Origin: Chondrus crispus
Lineage: Eukaryota > Rhodophyta > Florideophyceae > Gigartinales > Gigartinaceae
DNA length: 64,000 nucleotides
Direction of reading: 5' to 3'
Assembly (NCBI RefSeq): GCF_000350225.1
Contig: NW_005179046.1
Span: forward strand, 133,758-197,757
The translations under genes and the position numbers were made by a program. Below the pieces are notes generated by a model. That model was given only the letters and a program-made list of their open reading frames with translations, was not told the origin of the DNA and did not search any database. Shown here piece after piece: positions 10,800 to 22,796 of this stretch. Position 1 is the first letter of the stretch; the number at the start of each line of letters is the position of its first letter.

Positions 10800-12037
10800 A
10801 TGCTTCGATCCGCCGCGACGCGATCCGGCCTCGCCGGCGTGCGTCTACTCTCCTCCGCGTCCCCTACGCCGATGGGAGCCCCCGCCCCCAACTCCAGGCA
10901 TCCTGCAACGCGCCACCCCACTTTTACTCACAACCGGAACGGGCTTCGTCATTTACAAGATCGTATCGGATAATGGTGTGTCGCCTCTTGCATTTCTGCG
11001 TGCCCACCGTGCTTGCAATCCTATTCCTTGCACCGAGTGCATTGCTCGCGGCGAGATGATCTTTCGATTGCCGATTCTTGCGGCAAGCTTGCCCCCACTA
11101 AAAATTTGAAGATCCATTTACCAACCACTCCCCCCACCCTCCCTTCCGTTCTTCGATCAATTTTGCGATGTAGAGTTCTGAGAGAGCGTGAAGAGAACCA
11201 TTCCTGCCTCCAGCGACCTCCTTGCGCGCACCTGTCGATAAAATCTTGGTCGAGGGCGCGGGGGACGCGCGGAAGGCAGTTGGTGTCAGGTTGAAGTCCG
11301 GGGAGAAGGCCATGGCGAAGGAGGGCGTGATTAGCAACGTGTCCTCGTTGGACTTCCCCTCGCTTTTCTCGGACGAGGCGCGCGAGCCCAAGGCGGCCAA
11401 GTCGGCCGACACGCCCATGTGCCCGTCGTTCATGCACCTGCCCCTGGCCATCGAGCTGACTCCGGCGGTGCGCGCCAAGATCCCCTACGCGCTCGAGGCC
11501 AACTACGTGTCGGTCGAGGACTGGTCGCGCGGGATCGCGTCGCCAGACAACGTCGTGCTGGTGTCCGTGCCGACGGTGCTGGAGCCGGGGCGCGCGCCGG
11601 ACGGCTTCGCCGTCGTGCACGCGTACACGCCCGCGACGGAGCCGTACGCGGCGTGGGCCGGGCTGCGGCCCGGCACCGCGGCGTACGACGCGAAGAAGGC
11701 CGAGCGCAGTGCCGTGCTGTGGCGCGCGGTCGCCAGGATCTTCGGCCAGGACGTGCGCGACCTGGCGCACGTCAAGCTCGTCGGTACGCCCCGCACGCAT
11801 GAGCGGTTCCTCAACAGGAAGTTCGGCTCGTACGGGCCCATGGTCGACGCGGCGCAGTCGCCGCTCACGCTGCCGCTCCCGCAGAGTACCACGGCGATTC
11901 ACGGCGTTTGGAGCGTGGGCGATAGCGCGTTTCCGGGTATCGGGGTCCCCGCGACGGCGGCATCAGCGTGGCTTGCGGCTAATGCGTTTGGGGATGTGAG
12001 GGAGCATGCGGCGATTTTGAAAAACATCGGCTTGTAG
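10800..12037 (+). pseudogene. Truncated carotenoid isomerase (CRTISO-like), copy A
   Basis: The exon from 11214 to 12037 encodes the C-terminal half of a CRTISO-type FAD amine oxidase. It includes HERFLNRKFGSYGPM and the FAD-contacting end GVWSVGDSAFPGIGVPA, both closely matching plant prolycopene isomerase. The enzyme converts poly-cis to all-trans lycopene in plastids and is usually over 500 residues. Here only about 274 remain, and the N-terminal GxGxxG dinucleotide-binding half is absent. Upstream, a leader beginning at 10800 (MLRSAATRSGLAGVRLLS) is shared with unit 3 but carries a 32-bp deletion relative to it, which shifts its frame. The copy is therefore very probably nonfunctional. 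Confidence 0.8.
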
Positions 12038-12721
12038 ATTTTGGGCCCCGGCGCGTCCCATGCCGCCTTTGGAGAATAGAGCTGCGCTGCGGTCCAGGTG
12101 ACAATACCCCAGCGTTCAACACCGCACCGCATTACCGGAAGGGACACTGTTCTGTGCTGAACTTGCTCTGAAGGTGGACCAGGTACGAAGTGTGGAAAAA
12201 ATTTTTATGGTCCGTGACCCTGCCCCCCCCCCCCCCCTTCATCCCCCGCGCCCAGCAGTGCCGCGTGCGACAGTATTGAGGACAAAATGCAAGGCGACGT
12301 CCGCTCCTGTAGTCGGTGCGCGCAGCACGGACTGTTCAGAAGGGAGTGCCGATTCCGGTCACAGCTTCCTGTGATTTGGACACTAGAGCGGTGTGGCAGT
12401 ACAATAGATCTGACCGTCAGTTGCCCGAATTCTAGAACATTTTGTACTTGTACAAGAATATGTAGTCTTTGCCTGGAAGACCTACTCTTCCTGTCGCACA
12501 GTAGCGCTGCCTGCAGTTTCACCATTTCTGGTGGAGGACTGTGTGGAACCCCGCGATACCAAATATCACTCAAGATGCACAGTGTGCTGTCGCCAATCAT
12601 TTATTCACTCTCATCATCCAGTGTGGTGGTATTGTTTGTTGTTCGGTTATATGCAACGGACTGCCGGACAGAACTACAGCAGTCCGTTGAATTCCAGTCC
12701 CAGGCACAACTGATCAACGCC
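12038..12721. other. Noncoding spacer with poly-C tract
   Basis: No gene was recognised between the converging C and M genes. A run of 15 C lies at 12223-12237 (17 in copy B at 24743-24759). The stretch presumably holds the 3' ends of both genes. Confidence 0.6.
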
Positions 12722-14029
12722 TCACGGCCAACACTTCCATGAATGCCCCTCTTTTTCGGACCTATCCGCCACTGGCAGTCCTGCCATTGGCGGTTCTGCC
12801 ATGGCAACACCCTCATCAAACTCCTGCACTTTTTCCATGCCTTGGGGCACACTTGTGCCAATATGTCCGTCGTCATTCTCGTCCAGCCACTTCACCGCAG
12901 ATATACGCCCGTCATCCACAAATAAATAAGGCCAGCTAGTCGGTTTCAGGTTGACTTTTTCAATGATCAGTAAGTTCACTATTGCCTGAGGGTTTCCCTT
13001 TAGGAACATGCCCATAAGCAAACAGACCAGGAGAATGACCCCCGCAATAATAGGTAGATACATAATCCGTAGCTTGGTGGAAGAGAACGAACCGACGATT
13101 ACTCCACGTTTCTCAACAAACACTTGTCCTTCAAGGTTTTGCACCACACCCAACGTGCTGTTACCACCAACGAATCCTGTCGCTTTCGCAGCAGCAAGGC
13201 CCAGTTCCACCACATCAAGATTACTACACCCGCTGAACGACGGTGTTTTTTGATCCGAAAGAATGCAGTTCATCGCAGCGGCCCCGTCTAAAAATGCTTG
13301 CATGAACACATCGTTGACAATGTCGTCGAGCTTAATAGCTAGTTTCTCTTCAAATATGTGCGCAAACTGAATTGTGGACTTGACCGTATCCCCTGCTGCC
13401 GTATACTTGACGAGGAGGGTGCTACCCCCACGTACAAATTCATAGTCAACGTTTCCACTCAGAGGCTCCTGGTTCGTAGGTGTCACAGAAACGCACGACG
13501 AAAAGACACCTCCCAGTTGTTCTCTGCGCTTCTCGGGCGTTGAAATAAGGCAATTTCCAATTCGGACCCTCGTCAGGCCATCTTGTGCGTACTTGACGAC
13601 TACACCGACATTGTCGGATTTCAATGGAGTCACTTCTTGGCTAAAAAAAAACAGTAGAGTGAGCTGAAATCCAATTACTAACCCGTGCAACAAGATCGCC
13701 TTGCATACGCGCCTCCTAGCGACTTGCCGGGAAGGTTTTGTACTGATATTCTTAGCCTTGTCGATGCTGATTTCGGGTTGCGATTTGAGCCACTTTATCC
13801 AGGTGGCGAGATTGAAGATTTCATTGTACGCGATCAAGTCAAAGTAGTTGCCGACTTGGAGTTCGTTTTCCTCTCCGCGATGACGAAGCATGGTGACGAT
13901 GACCATATTGATGAGAGAGATGGTGATTAGCGTGAAGAGTGAAATGAAAGAGTTTTCCAAGGCCTCATTGCTGAAGAAGACCTCGGAAACGGGGAGCGAA
14001 AAGTTGACAGGTACAGTATTTTGCTCCAT
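12722..14029 (-). CDS. Three-pass membrane protein M1, unknown family
   Basis: This is an uninterrupted 435-residue frame starting MEQNTVPVNF. Hydrophobic segments are at about 28-48, 112-131 and 327-350. Between the second and third lies a 190-residue loop with four cysteines (NCLIS, SSCVS, MNCIL, SGCSN), which could form two disulfides outside the cytosol. The tail after segment three is acidic and ends in a short proline/alanine-rich repeat around AEPPMAGLPVADRSEKE. A diverged paralogue (25244-26551) keeps the full length, all four cysteines and the three segments, which suggests selection on the protein. I recognise no family. The start is supported because the paralogue aligns from the same methionine. 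Confidence 0.65.
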   Translation of the reverse strand: MEQNTVPVNFSLPVSEVFFSNEALENSFISLFTLITISLINMVIVTMLRHRGEENELQVGNYFDLIAYNEIFNLATWIKWLKSQPEISIDKAKNISTKPSRQVARRRVCKAILLHGLVIGFQLTLLFFFSQEVTPLKSDNVGVVVKYAQDGLTRVRIGNCLISTPEKRREQLGGVFSSCVSVTPTNQEPLSGNVDYEFVRGGSTLLVKYTAAGDTVKSTIQFAHIFEEKLAIKLDDIVNDVFMQAFLDGAAAMNCILSDQKTPSFSGCSNLDVVELGLAAAKATGFVGGNSTLGVVQNLEGQVFVEKRGVIVGSFSSTKLRIMYLPIIAGVILLVCLLMGMFLKGNPQAIVNLLIIEKVNLKPTSWPYLFVDDGRISAVKWLDENDDGHIGTSVPQGMEKVQEFDEGVAMAEPPMAGLPVADRSEKEGHSWKCWP

Positions 14030-14395
14030 GGCGCTGTTTCAAGAGCGGTTCCGACAAATGATGAAAGCTCAAGCCTCGGATGTGACTGCTTGTAATAAAG
14101 AGACTGTGCAAGTGGACGATGGTCTGAGACTCTACATGATGTATTTGAACTATCTTGGGATGTGCCTACGATTTTGGTGTTGATGCAACGAACACGCCCT
14201 TGCCACCACGCGGATTAAAGATTTGAGATGGGTTTGTAGAAATCCACAAGCCCCCGGTGTAGGTGACTTGTGTTTCCAGACTGCAAATTTTTGAACGTGA
14301 TGCAGATACTGTATTACGTACGGGTCAAAAAAAAAAGAGCTCTTTGAAGCCACCAGGCGAGGATGTAATGGAGGATCTGGAGATGTCTACGAGCA
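14030..14395. other. Upstream region of M1
   Basis: No second gene was recognised. The sequence is related, with many differences, to 26552-26920 upstream of M2, and presumably holds the M1 promoter. No clear TATA box was picked out. Confidence 0.5.
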
Positions 14396-14468
14396 AAAGG
14401 ATTTGTGCCTTGAGTTCGGTTGTGATCACAACGGTTGTGAACAACCGAACTCAAGGCACAAATCCTTT
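14396..14468. repeat. 28-nt-arm palindrome at the unit 1/unit 2 boundary
   Basis: 14396-14423 (AAAGGATTTGTGCCTTGAGT and eight more bases) is the exact inverse complement of 14441-14468. The 17-nt loop itself contains CACAACGGTTGTG. The matching position in unit 3 (about 26913) has only a single, diverged left arm. The right arm is the start of the duplicated block, and the ABCG fragment at position 703 joins the repeat within this same arm. Confidence 0.9.
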
Positions 14469-14555
14469 GTCACATGACAAAGAAGCGAACAGAACGTAAG
14501 GCATTCAACAGTAAAGCTATGTACTGTACTGTACTACTGTAGTCCAGAAGGAGGG

Positions 14556-14831
14556 TGTCGTCGGTGAAATGGGGGAGGCGGCTTTGGGGAGCGTGCCGTT
14601 TCATGGTGAGGGTCGGCCGAGTGTGGTCTTCTCCCCCCCTTTTTCCCCGCAGCGCCCGTCACCCTCTCTCTTTTATTTCTACGAAATTCCTTCCAGAAGC
14701 GTCCACGCGTCCGGTCCGGATTCCGCCGGGCCGTACGCGTGCGCTTCTCTAAAATTCAAATAAAATCTCAGACTACAGTATAAAATCTCCCTCTACAGTA
14801 AAAATGCAATTTTCCCTAAAAATATCCCACA
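14556..14831. mobile_element. Solo LTR (276 bp), copy B
   Basis: It has the same ends and the same GAGGG target duplication (14551-14555, 14832-14836) as 803-1078. It was copied by the segmental duplication, not by a new insertion. Confidence 0.85.
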
Positions 14832-14923
14832 GAGGGACAAACCTGTAAAAAGCAATGACGCGTGATGCTTTGCTGTCATACCAGCAATATGACAGCAATG
14901 ACTTACCCACACCCACACTAAGG

Positions 14924-15077
14924 AAAGTCGGGCCAAAAGCTTTCGTGAGGACTCTGACTGACTACTGCCCAGATACCAGAAAGTCGGGCCAAAAAGCTTT
15001 CGTGAGGACTCTGACTGACTACTGCCCAGATACTGTACCAGAAAGTCGGGCTAAAAAGCTTTCGTGAGGACTCTTGA
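14924..15077. repeat. Three tandem units, copy B
   Basis: Counterpart of 1171-1324, with units starting at 14924, 14980 and 15042. Confidence 0.85.
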
Positions 15078-15114
15078 CTAGTACAGTACAGTACTGTAGT
15101 CACTTCGTGAAAGT

Positions 15115-15153
15115 ACAAAAGTACCTGAAATGTGACATTTCAGGTACTTTTGT
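15115..15153. repeat. Perfect palindrome, copy B
   Basis: Counterpart of the hairpin at 1362-1400, with both arms unchanged. Confidence 0.9.
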
Positions 15154-15212
15154 CACATCCGTTTGTGAAATCTGACTATCTCTACCGAAGGTAGTCTAAC
15201 TCTAGTCGTGCT

Positions 15213-15268
15213 GCAGAAATGTGCTTGCAGAAATGTGCTTGCAGAAATGTGCTTGCAGAAATGTGCTT
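15213..15268. repeat. 14-bp minisatellite, four units
   Basis: GCAGAAATGTGCTT is present four times, one more than in copy A. Confidence 0.9.
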
Positions 15269-16145
15269 GCGTAAACCCTCTATTTGCGTTAGAGACCTGC
15301 TACTGTACTAGAGCAAAATCCCCTGGCCTGTACCTGTTTTGAACCTAGGTAGCGTCGAGAATTCGGTTTCTGCCATCAGATTTAAACACGCGCGAACGTG
15401 TTTGTGCCCGCGCGGGTTTGGGCATAGAGAGCATTACATTATTTTCGCCGTTATGTACAATTACTGTACAGTACTACAGTAGGGTCGAATAACAGTTCCG
15501 GGGACCCTGAACTGTATCCCTGAGATAGCATTCGCTCAAACAAAAGGACACTAAATAAAGAAATCACGGGGATAACGCAGTCCTTTACATTGCTACAGTA
15601 TTTCACAAAAGCATGTGTACTCTTTCACACACAAGATGGATGCAAATTCACGTCCTTCTTGATGAAAGAATACAGCACAAAACAGTCACAACTCCGCGTC
15701 TCTCAATGAATTTACCATCAAGAGCATGCCTCACCCTTATTTTCTGTTAACAGGAACAAATCCTCTCGCCATGCCCGATTCCATCACAACGAGATGTTCA
15801 CACCCCCTGAATGTGAATTGTGCTGCTGTCAAAATTGACAACTGATGTACACGACATCAGCTAGCATGCCAAAGTGCAATGTCGGATTGCACCTCGTATG
15901 CTTGCCTTTCGTGGTTTTAGTTTGGGTATAAAGGGCCACACCGACTAGCGGTGTGAGGTAAGAGGGGGGCAAGGATTGTAAGAAGTTTGCCAAAGTGCTA
16001 CAGCTCTGGGAGAGAAGTTCGACTGCACGAACCTCCCATTTAGCTGTTCTAAGGTCGGTCGTAGACCTTTTCATTTGGCATTAAACTAATCCTTTTCTTA
16101 ATTTTACTGTGTTCTTCGGATCTCAGTCTACACTGAACATCCGTA
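15269..16145. other. Noncoding part of block S, copy B
   Basis: No gene was seen. It includes the position at 15928-15929 where copy A carries the 1918-bp segment. Confidence 0.65.
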
Positions 16146-16147
16146 TA

Positions 16148-17009
16148 CAGTACCCTCGCGATAACTGCAACACCTGGGGAGACCCCCCTCTGTTATAGTT
16201 ACCGCGTGGTTTCAGTTAACAAGCCTTATGATAGGGCCTAGTGTCTAGGTGACAAATGACCTCATATGAGGTCACTTTTCAACTTATTTTTCTCGACTTG
16301 TGCTAGCTCAACAAGATGGAAAAAAGATACTCTCGACACGGCAGTTGACTTCTGCGTTGTGGAAGGGTGGAGTTTGGTGAGATCTGCACGTCTTCTCCAG
16401 CCATTTTTAAAATGCCCAAAAAGGAGCCTTTTTTGACCAACCTCAAAACGTTTTATGTTGATATCTTCGAAACCAAAACGCCTGTTTAAAAAGTCAACTC
16501 ATCATTGATACTTCATTAGATTCTTAGTCTCTCTGTGCATTGACAACCGCCATCCCAATGTTTTGCATGATGTTATTGCCGAGCGCGTATACGTTAAAGA
16601 AATGGTGTCCAAACTGAATGTTTTAAAGTTTCGATTTAATTTATATATTTTTGCAAAAAAAAGCTGGCCTCATATGAGGTCAAATTGCTTGTCGTCTAGA
16701 CACTAGCATCCATCGCATTAGATTCTAGGATCCAACACCTCAAAAGTTTATTTGAAAAACATGTATATATTTTGACTATCTATGGCCGTCGACCATCTGT
16801 CGCCCGACCGAGGACTGAATTTTTTGTAACCCCTTCAAAACAGCCCATATGACGCTCTGAAGGTATTTTTCAAACCTTGCAGTTATCAGATCTGAAACGG
16901 TCCTATTTTTTAGTAATTTTTGAATTACTCCGGAGATGGTTCCCTACTTGCCGTTTCATTTATCGGGTAGTTGCAGTTATCGGGGGTTGCAGTTATCGCG
17001 TGGGCACTG
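16148..17009. mobile_element. MITE-A, copy B
   Basis: Same termini and TA flanks (16146-16147, 17010-17011) as 4298-5159, with the same nested MITE. Confidence 0.8.
16241..16703. mobile_element. 463-bp nested MITE, copy B
   Basis: Counterpart of 4391-4853, flanked by TA at 16239-16240 and 16704-16705. Confidence 0.85.
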
Positions 17010-17011
17010 TA

Positions 17012-17547
17012 TTGGAAACCCAAAGAGTGCAGTTCTTCGCAGCGCCCTTAACTGATTGCATGTACAGTACAAAGGCACCGTTGAAATCTTCGTCAAGCAT
17101 GGCAGCCATCACTTTTCGATAAATGTGCTTGAACTAATTTTTAGGGTGACCGAAGCCTACTGTCGTGTACTTGACTAGCCAAGGGATCACCTTGTTACTC
17201 TCTGCGCTTATCAGGCAATAAAACAAAGCAATTTCTAATTCCGATCATCGTGAGACTATCGTCTGTGTATTTAAAGACAAAGCCAACATGACTTCAATAG
17301 ACTAAATTATTTGCTGAAACCAGAAAGCAGTGTGAGTTGGAATGCAGAATGCATTCCAGCTAGATGAGAGGAATATTGGCTGCCTACGCCATGCAGTTCA
17401 GCTTAAAGCATTTTTCTTTAAGCTAAATTTATACCAGTAGCATAGAAACATGGGCTTGTGTGCTTCTTATTCGGTTTTAACTTCTGAAAATATTATTAAA
17501 CCCAGTCAATCTACCAAAGAAAAATAGAAGCCGTGGTCATCAAAGTT
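17012..17547. other. Noncoding end of block S, copy B
   Basis: Nothing was recognised. It is collinear with 5162-5697 and with 29425-29964. Confidence 0.65.
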
Positions 17548-17552
17548 GAAAA

Positions 17553-17695
17553 TGTGGTGACGAGACGATGACTCTCATTTACTTCTCTCACTCTCACTCA
17601 TTCTCTTAAGACTAGCGACCTAGCGCCGTCGTCTGTGCGGCGTTGTGAGCCGTGTATTACGTGTGCACGTGTGTGCATGTATGGTTATCATTACA
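17553..17695. repeat. Copia copy B 3' LTR
   Basis: 143-bp terminal repeat, followed by the same partial terminal repeat as in copy A. Confidence 0.9.
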
Positions 17696-17742
17696 ATTGT
17701 TACCATGTGAGTGCCATAGCGACTTCGTTGTTATGGTTATCA

Positions 17743-20700
17743 TTACACTCCCCCCGTCGCTGTGGCACGATCCTTTGTTTGGTGCGCGGTCGGGGGGTCA
17801 CACACTTGCAGTTTGGTTTTTAAGTGTGTGAATGGTTTCGGTGTTAGCGGCTTTTTGAGTATATCGGCGAGCATATCTTGTGACTGTATGTGTCGTATAC
17901 TGATCGTTTTTGCTCTGGTCTGGTGAGTGAGGTATTGATGCCGGAGGTCAATGAATTTTCTTCGTTTCATGGGTCCGCTGTTCTTGGCTACGCGTACTGC
18001 GGATTGGTTGTCTATATGAAAGGGTGTGGCTTTCTGTGATAACATTCCGATGTCTTTGAGCAATCTTCTTATCCACGTTGTTGTTGTGCTGCGGATGTTG
18101 TGGCAATATATTCTGCTTCGCATGTCGACAGTGTCGTGATGGATTGCTTGATTGAGCCCCAGCAGACAGGGGAGCCGTTGTATGTGTGGATCATGCCCGA
18201 CATGGATTTACGGTCTGTGACGTCTGCGGCAAAGTCCGTATCACTGTATGTTTCGAGGAGGTTGGGGATACAGTGCGGTTGCATGCTATGTTTTCCTGCT
18301 GCAAATCTGATTCCATGCGTTTGGGTGTGTTTAAGATATCTGATGAGGCGCTTGAGTGCATTCCAGTGCCGTGTCGTTGGGTTTTTTGCCGCCACAGATA
18401 ATCGGTTTGCGACAAAGTATATGTCTGGTCGCGTTGAGTCGGCAATGTATCGTATGTCACCAAGCAGCTGTTGGTATATTTTGGTGACATGGGGCATGGG
18501 TTCGTCTTCGGGAACCGGGCCATTCAGCTTTGTTTTGTCATTGTATGGCGTTGGTTTGCTGTTGCACTTGCTCATTTCTGCTTTGTTGGCAACGTACTGT
18601 ATCGCAGTTGGCTGTGATGCATGTATGGAGCCGTCATTCATGCGCTTGACGGTCCAGCCTAGGAGCTGGCTTGGTTCGCCTAGCTGTTTGATGTTATAGG
18701 CCGTGGCCAGGATCGCGGCAAACTCTTTCTGTAGTTTTTGTGATGTGCTTATGATTGTAAAATCATCCATGCTGATGGAGATTATTATTGTGTGGTTTTT
18801 GTCTTTTTTGTGGAAGAGGCACATGTCAGCTTCAGATTGGATGAACTTGTTCTTTTTGAGTAGTTTGAATACTGCGTTGAGGTAGGTGTGTCCAGCTCCC
18901 GGTGTGCCGTATATGTTCTTGTTGAGCTTGCCCACCTTGTGTTCATGAGTGTACGTGCCTTCAAACCTTGGGTGTTGGCGGACATACACTTGCTCGCTGC
19001 CTGAGTGTTCAAACTTTTCGTGCAGGTATGCGGCTTTTATGTCTATGTGGGCTATGTGCATGTTAAAGGCTGCTGCTATGGCGAATAGGAGTCGTACCGT
19101 GGTTTTGTCAGCCATGTACGTCGTGGTTTTTTCGGGGTCGAAGTGGACATTGGGGAGCATTTTGTCTCCTCTTTCTGAGCACCTTGCTTTCCGTTCTGTG
19201 ATCTCCCCTTTGCCATTTCTCTTATAGCGGTACCCCATCGTTAGCAGGATGGGTTTGGCCGCTGTGGGAATTTTGTGGTGGGGGAGCCACGTGATGACCT
19301 TGTTTTGGTCGAGGTTTCTGAGCTCTGTGTTGTGAGCTTGCGCCCAATTTTTTGCATCCGGGTAATTTTTGGCTTGCCCGTGATGCATGGGGGCAGGGGT
19401 GGTGTTGGTTATTTTCGAAGGTGTTGGCTTGGGTGTGAACGCCTTGAATGCCGCGTAACTTTGGTTGTTGGGGTCGCGGTCTCTGTGGTAGATGTTGAAA
19501 TCCACTGTTCTGACACGTCTGGTTGTGTTGTCCTCTGTGCTCATGACCATGATGTGTTTCTGGTCAGTTGCATACAGGTATCTTACCGTGAGGGCTCTTT
19601 TCTGCAGCTTGTGCATTTTTGTTTTGCCCATGATATTGGGGATATGGCCTAACTGCCCGAAGATGAGGTATTGTGGTACTTTCGGCTTGTATCCGAGCCA
19701 GACTGTGGATGGGATTTTTCCGATGCCGAGGTGGAGTGTTATTGTACTTGAATGCTGCATCCTTGATTGCATCTTCCCAGTGATCGGTGGGGAGTCCACT
19801 GTGGTGTAATGCAGCGCGTGCTGCGTTGAGTATAGTTCTATTGATGCGTTCGGCTATGCCGTTTTCCTGTGGTGAATACGGTACAGTGGTCGTGTGTTGT
19901 ACACCATTTGTGCTGTATACTGTTTTTGTCATTGCCGATAGATACTCTTTCGCGTTATCTGTGTGTACTCTCCTTGATGTGTGGGGTTTTTGCTGTTGCA
20001 TGTGCTTTAGGACGTTGTCCATTTGGTTTGCGGTTTCATCCCTTGTTTTGAGGAAGGTGAGTATGAGATACCGTGAGTTTGTGTCAATAATTGTCATGAA
20101 ATATTTGTTTCCTTGCCGTGATGGGGTGGGGAAAGGGCCGCAGATGTCACTACTGAGTGCTTCCCCTGTGCCATAGTTATGATCTTTCCGTTTGTGTTGT
20201 GCTGGTTGGAGTTTAGCTGCTGCACAGCTTGTGCACGTGATTCTAGGGGGGGTGTTGGCCAGTGAGGCTGGGAGGTTCGGTATTAGTTTCCTCCTAGCCA
20301 TTTGTTGTATAGTGGATGGTTGCACATGATTGAATACTATGTGCCAATGGTGGTGTTCGTGCTGGGTGCGCGCGTTGACAGTGTCAGGGGGTGAAGGGGC
20401 AGGGTTGTGCTGCTTGTGCATGGGGGCAAATTTTTTATGCGCGTTCGGGGTTTGTGATCTTGGCTGAGATTTTGATTTGTGGGCAGGAGATCCCCGTCTT
20501 GTGGTGGTTACGCGTGTTTGCGGTGTCCTGCGAGCTGCTTTGCGTGGCTGCGGTATTGCTCGAACTGTGGTTGCTTGTGGTTGAGGATTGGCCACGTTGA
20601 GCGTGTATAAGCCTTTGCGAAATGCTGCTGTAGCTACTACTTTTGGTGGGCTGTGGCTCGTGTCGAGTACACAGGCTGTGTGGGGGTAGAATATCACAGC

Positions 20701-22796
20701 TCCCCATTGCTTGGCTATGTCATGGACTGACAATAGGTTGGTCTTGATATGTGGGTCGGCAATGGTGGGTAGCTTAAGCCATTTGTTGCTCGTCGTCTGG
20801 ATCTGAAGAGTACCGTGGTGCGTCGCGGGGGGTGTGGTTGATGTTGCCGTGTTAGTGCGGATTTTTCTGGTCAGGGGTTTCATGCCTTTTGTTGGTTTGC
20901 GGATGTGGGAGGGGTGGGCTCCCGAATCGAGTGCAAATTTCCTACCGTCCATGTCGTGGCAGTTTGTGTCTCCCTGCTCGTCGTACATGTGTTCTGCCTC
21001 TGTTGTCTCCTCGTGGAGGTTTGCTGTGTAACCGTGTGTTTGCTTCTTTTTCATGCCTCTCTCTTTGGTCCATTTTTGGTTTGGTGGCTGCTGTGTCATG
21101 ACCTGGGGGTATGGTAGCATATACGGTGCGGGCGGTACTGGGTTCCAGTATGTTCGTTGCCATTTGGGTCGTGTGGCCCCTCTCCATCTAGTTGTTCGTC
21201 TGCGGGGGCGTCTCGATGCTTGGGGTTGGGTGCCGTGTGGCTGTTCAGGTTTTTGGCTGACTTTTTCCAAGCTCCTTGCGTGCACCGCTTTGAGGCGTTG
21301 CCTGATGTTGTGAATTGTGTTGGGCACAGTGTCCGTTTCGATCCACATATCTTGCAAGTGTTTGTATGTGGGATGTGATGCTAGGCCTTGTGTAGCATAA
21401 ACACCCCCAACGGAGAGGGGTGTATGCACAGCTCGACGTAGACCCCGTCCGAACGGGAAGACGGGGGTGAAGCGGGACACCAGCTAACGGCACCGGGCAG
21501 CGGGCCCGGGTAGCGTGGTAGAGCGGGAACGGGGAGGACGCCGGTACGCGCGAGCGGTTCGACGCCTCGACGCCCCGGCGCGGTACTGGGTAACGATCCA
21601 GTACCGACGGGCGGAGGCGGAGCCGACTCGTGGGCGTACCGCGCGCGTCCTCAACCCGCGCTCGGTGCCGCTCTAAGGTAGTTAGCGAGCGCTACCTTAG
21701 AATAAGCGGGAAGTCGGACCTTGACGGTCGGTGGGTGACAAGTCCGTGCTTGTCCTCCTCCACCGCCGCCGGTCCGCTCCATATTTAATGTACATAATAA
21801 CCTATCATAATAGTACAGTACCGATGTACTGTAGCGACGTACGGTAGCGGTCGGTCGACACTGTAATACTGTCAGCCATCGGGGCTGACAGTACACGTGT
21901 GTGCGCGCTCTTCGTTCCGCGCGTACACGTGTACACGTGCCCCCCTGTACTTGGGGGTACACGTGGTGGTACTGTAGAGCATCGAGCCCTACAGTAACCG
22001 ATCCGATTCTGAGTTGATCTAATCTAAAATAAAGCCCCAGGGGGGGTTATACTACACCTTGGATGATGAAGTGTACTGTTACTTCTTCTCCAGTTGTGAT
22101 GTTGGGGTATTGGGCTAGCTTCATTCTTGTGCGTATCGCCCTGTGCTTCGTCATGTATTCATCAAGTGTAGTGCCGGGTGTAAGCTTTGTGTTAGTCGCT
22201 TCTTGTTTTAACAGTAGGTGAGCTGTAGTCGTCCTGTCAGTGAAGTGTTCGGTGATGACTTGTGTGATTTCAAGCGGGGAAGCGCCCAGTTCCATGTCCG
22301 CTGTTGCTGCGAAGTCTGCAGGCAGTGAGTTGTTGATGGCCATGCGGAGTATTGCACTCTGTCTCCTGTACTTGGCGTACATGGGGCTGTCCTGATCGGG
22401 TGTAGGGTAGGCATGGTTCAGCAGGTTTTCCATGTCATTGATCAGTGCCATGTCCGTTAGCGCTTGCTTCCATATGGGGAAGTTGTCCCCATTGGACTCG
22501 AGGGTCGGCAGTCGTCCATGGAACCGGGTGTCGTTGTGATCTTTCATCTGCCATGGTTGTGGGGTTGTTGCTATTGTCTGCGGGCGGGGCGGAGGAGGGC
22601 GGCTCTTGAGTGGTGATGTGGGTGTTGTGGGGTTTGCAGGGCGATATTCCAGGTTGCCAGGGTGGGTGGCTTGTGTTGGTGGCTTGTGTCGCTGCCTGGT
22701 TGATCGTCGGGGTTGTTGCACCTTTTTTTGTTGATCGATCTGCAGTGGTTTTTGCGTAGAGTCCATAACCTGTGGTGACGAGACGATGACTCTCAT
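17743..22796 (-). pseudogene. Copia copy B gag-pol region
   Basis: The gag, protease, integrase, RT and RNase H parts match copy A in order and sequence, with a foreign LTR inserted in gag. It is clearly a fossil. Confidence 0.88.
21391..22056. mobile_element. Solo LTR (666 bp) inserted in copia copy B
   Basis: It begins TGTAGCATAAACACCCC and ends GGGGTTATACTACA, flanked by the target duplication CCTTG (21386-21390 and 22057-22061). Copy A reads through the same place with a single CCTTG. The termini resemble those of the gypsy LTR at 35589 (TGTAACATAA ... TTATGCTACA), which suggests the same superfamily, although the interiors differ. It contains several perfect short hairpins (for example CTAAGGTAG ... 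CTACCTTAG near 21676-21704 and CTGTCAGCC ... GGCTGACAG near 21868-21890). It postdates the unit 1/2 duplication. Confidence 0.92.

Larger units (their letters stand above)
703..12770. repeat. Recent tandem segmental duplication, copy A
   Basis: This stretch matches 14457 to about 25290 at roughly 99% by eye, through the noncoding block, the copia element and the CRTISO fragment. The offset is 13753 at the start. Copy A has a 1918-bp extra piece (2161-4078), and copy B has a 666-bp solo LTR that A lacks. Near-identity ends around 12770, inside the 3' end of gene M, where the two M copies become clearly more diverged. The left edge is the junction with the ABCG fragment. Confidence 0.9.
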
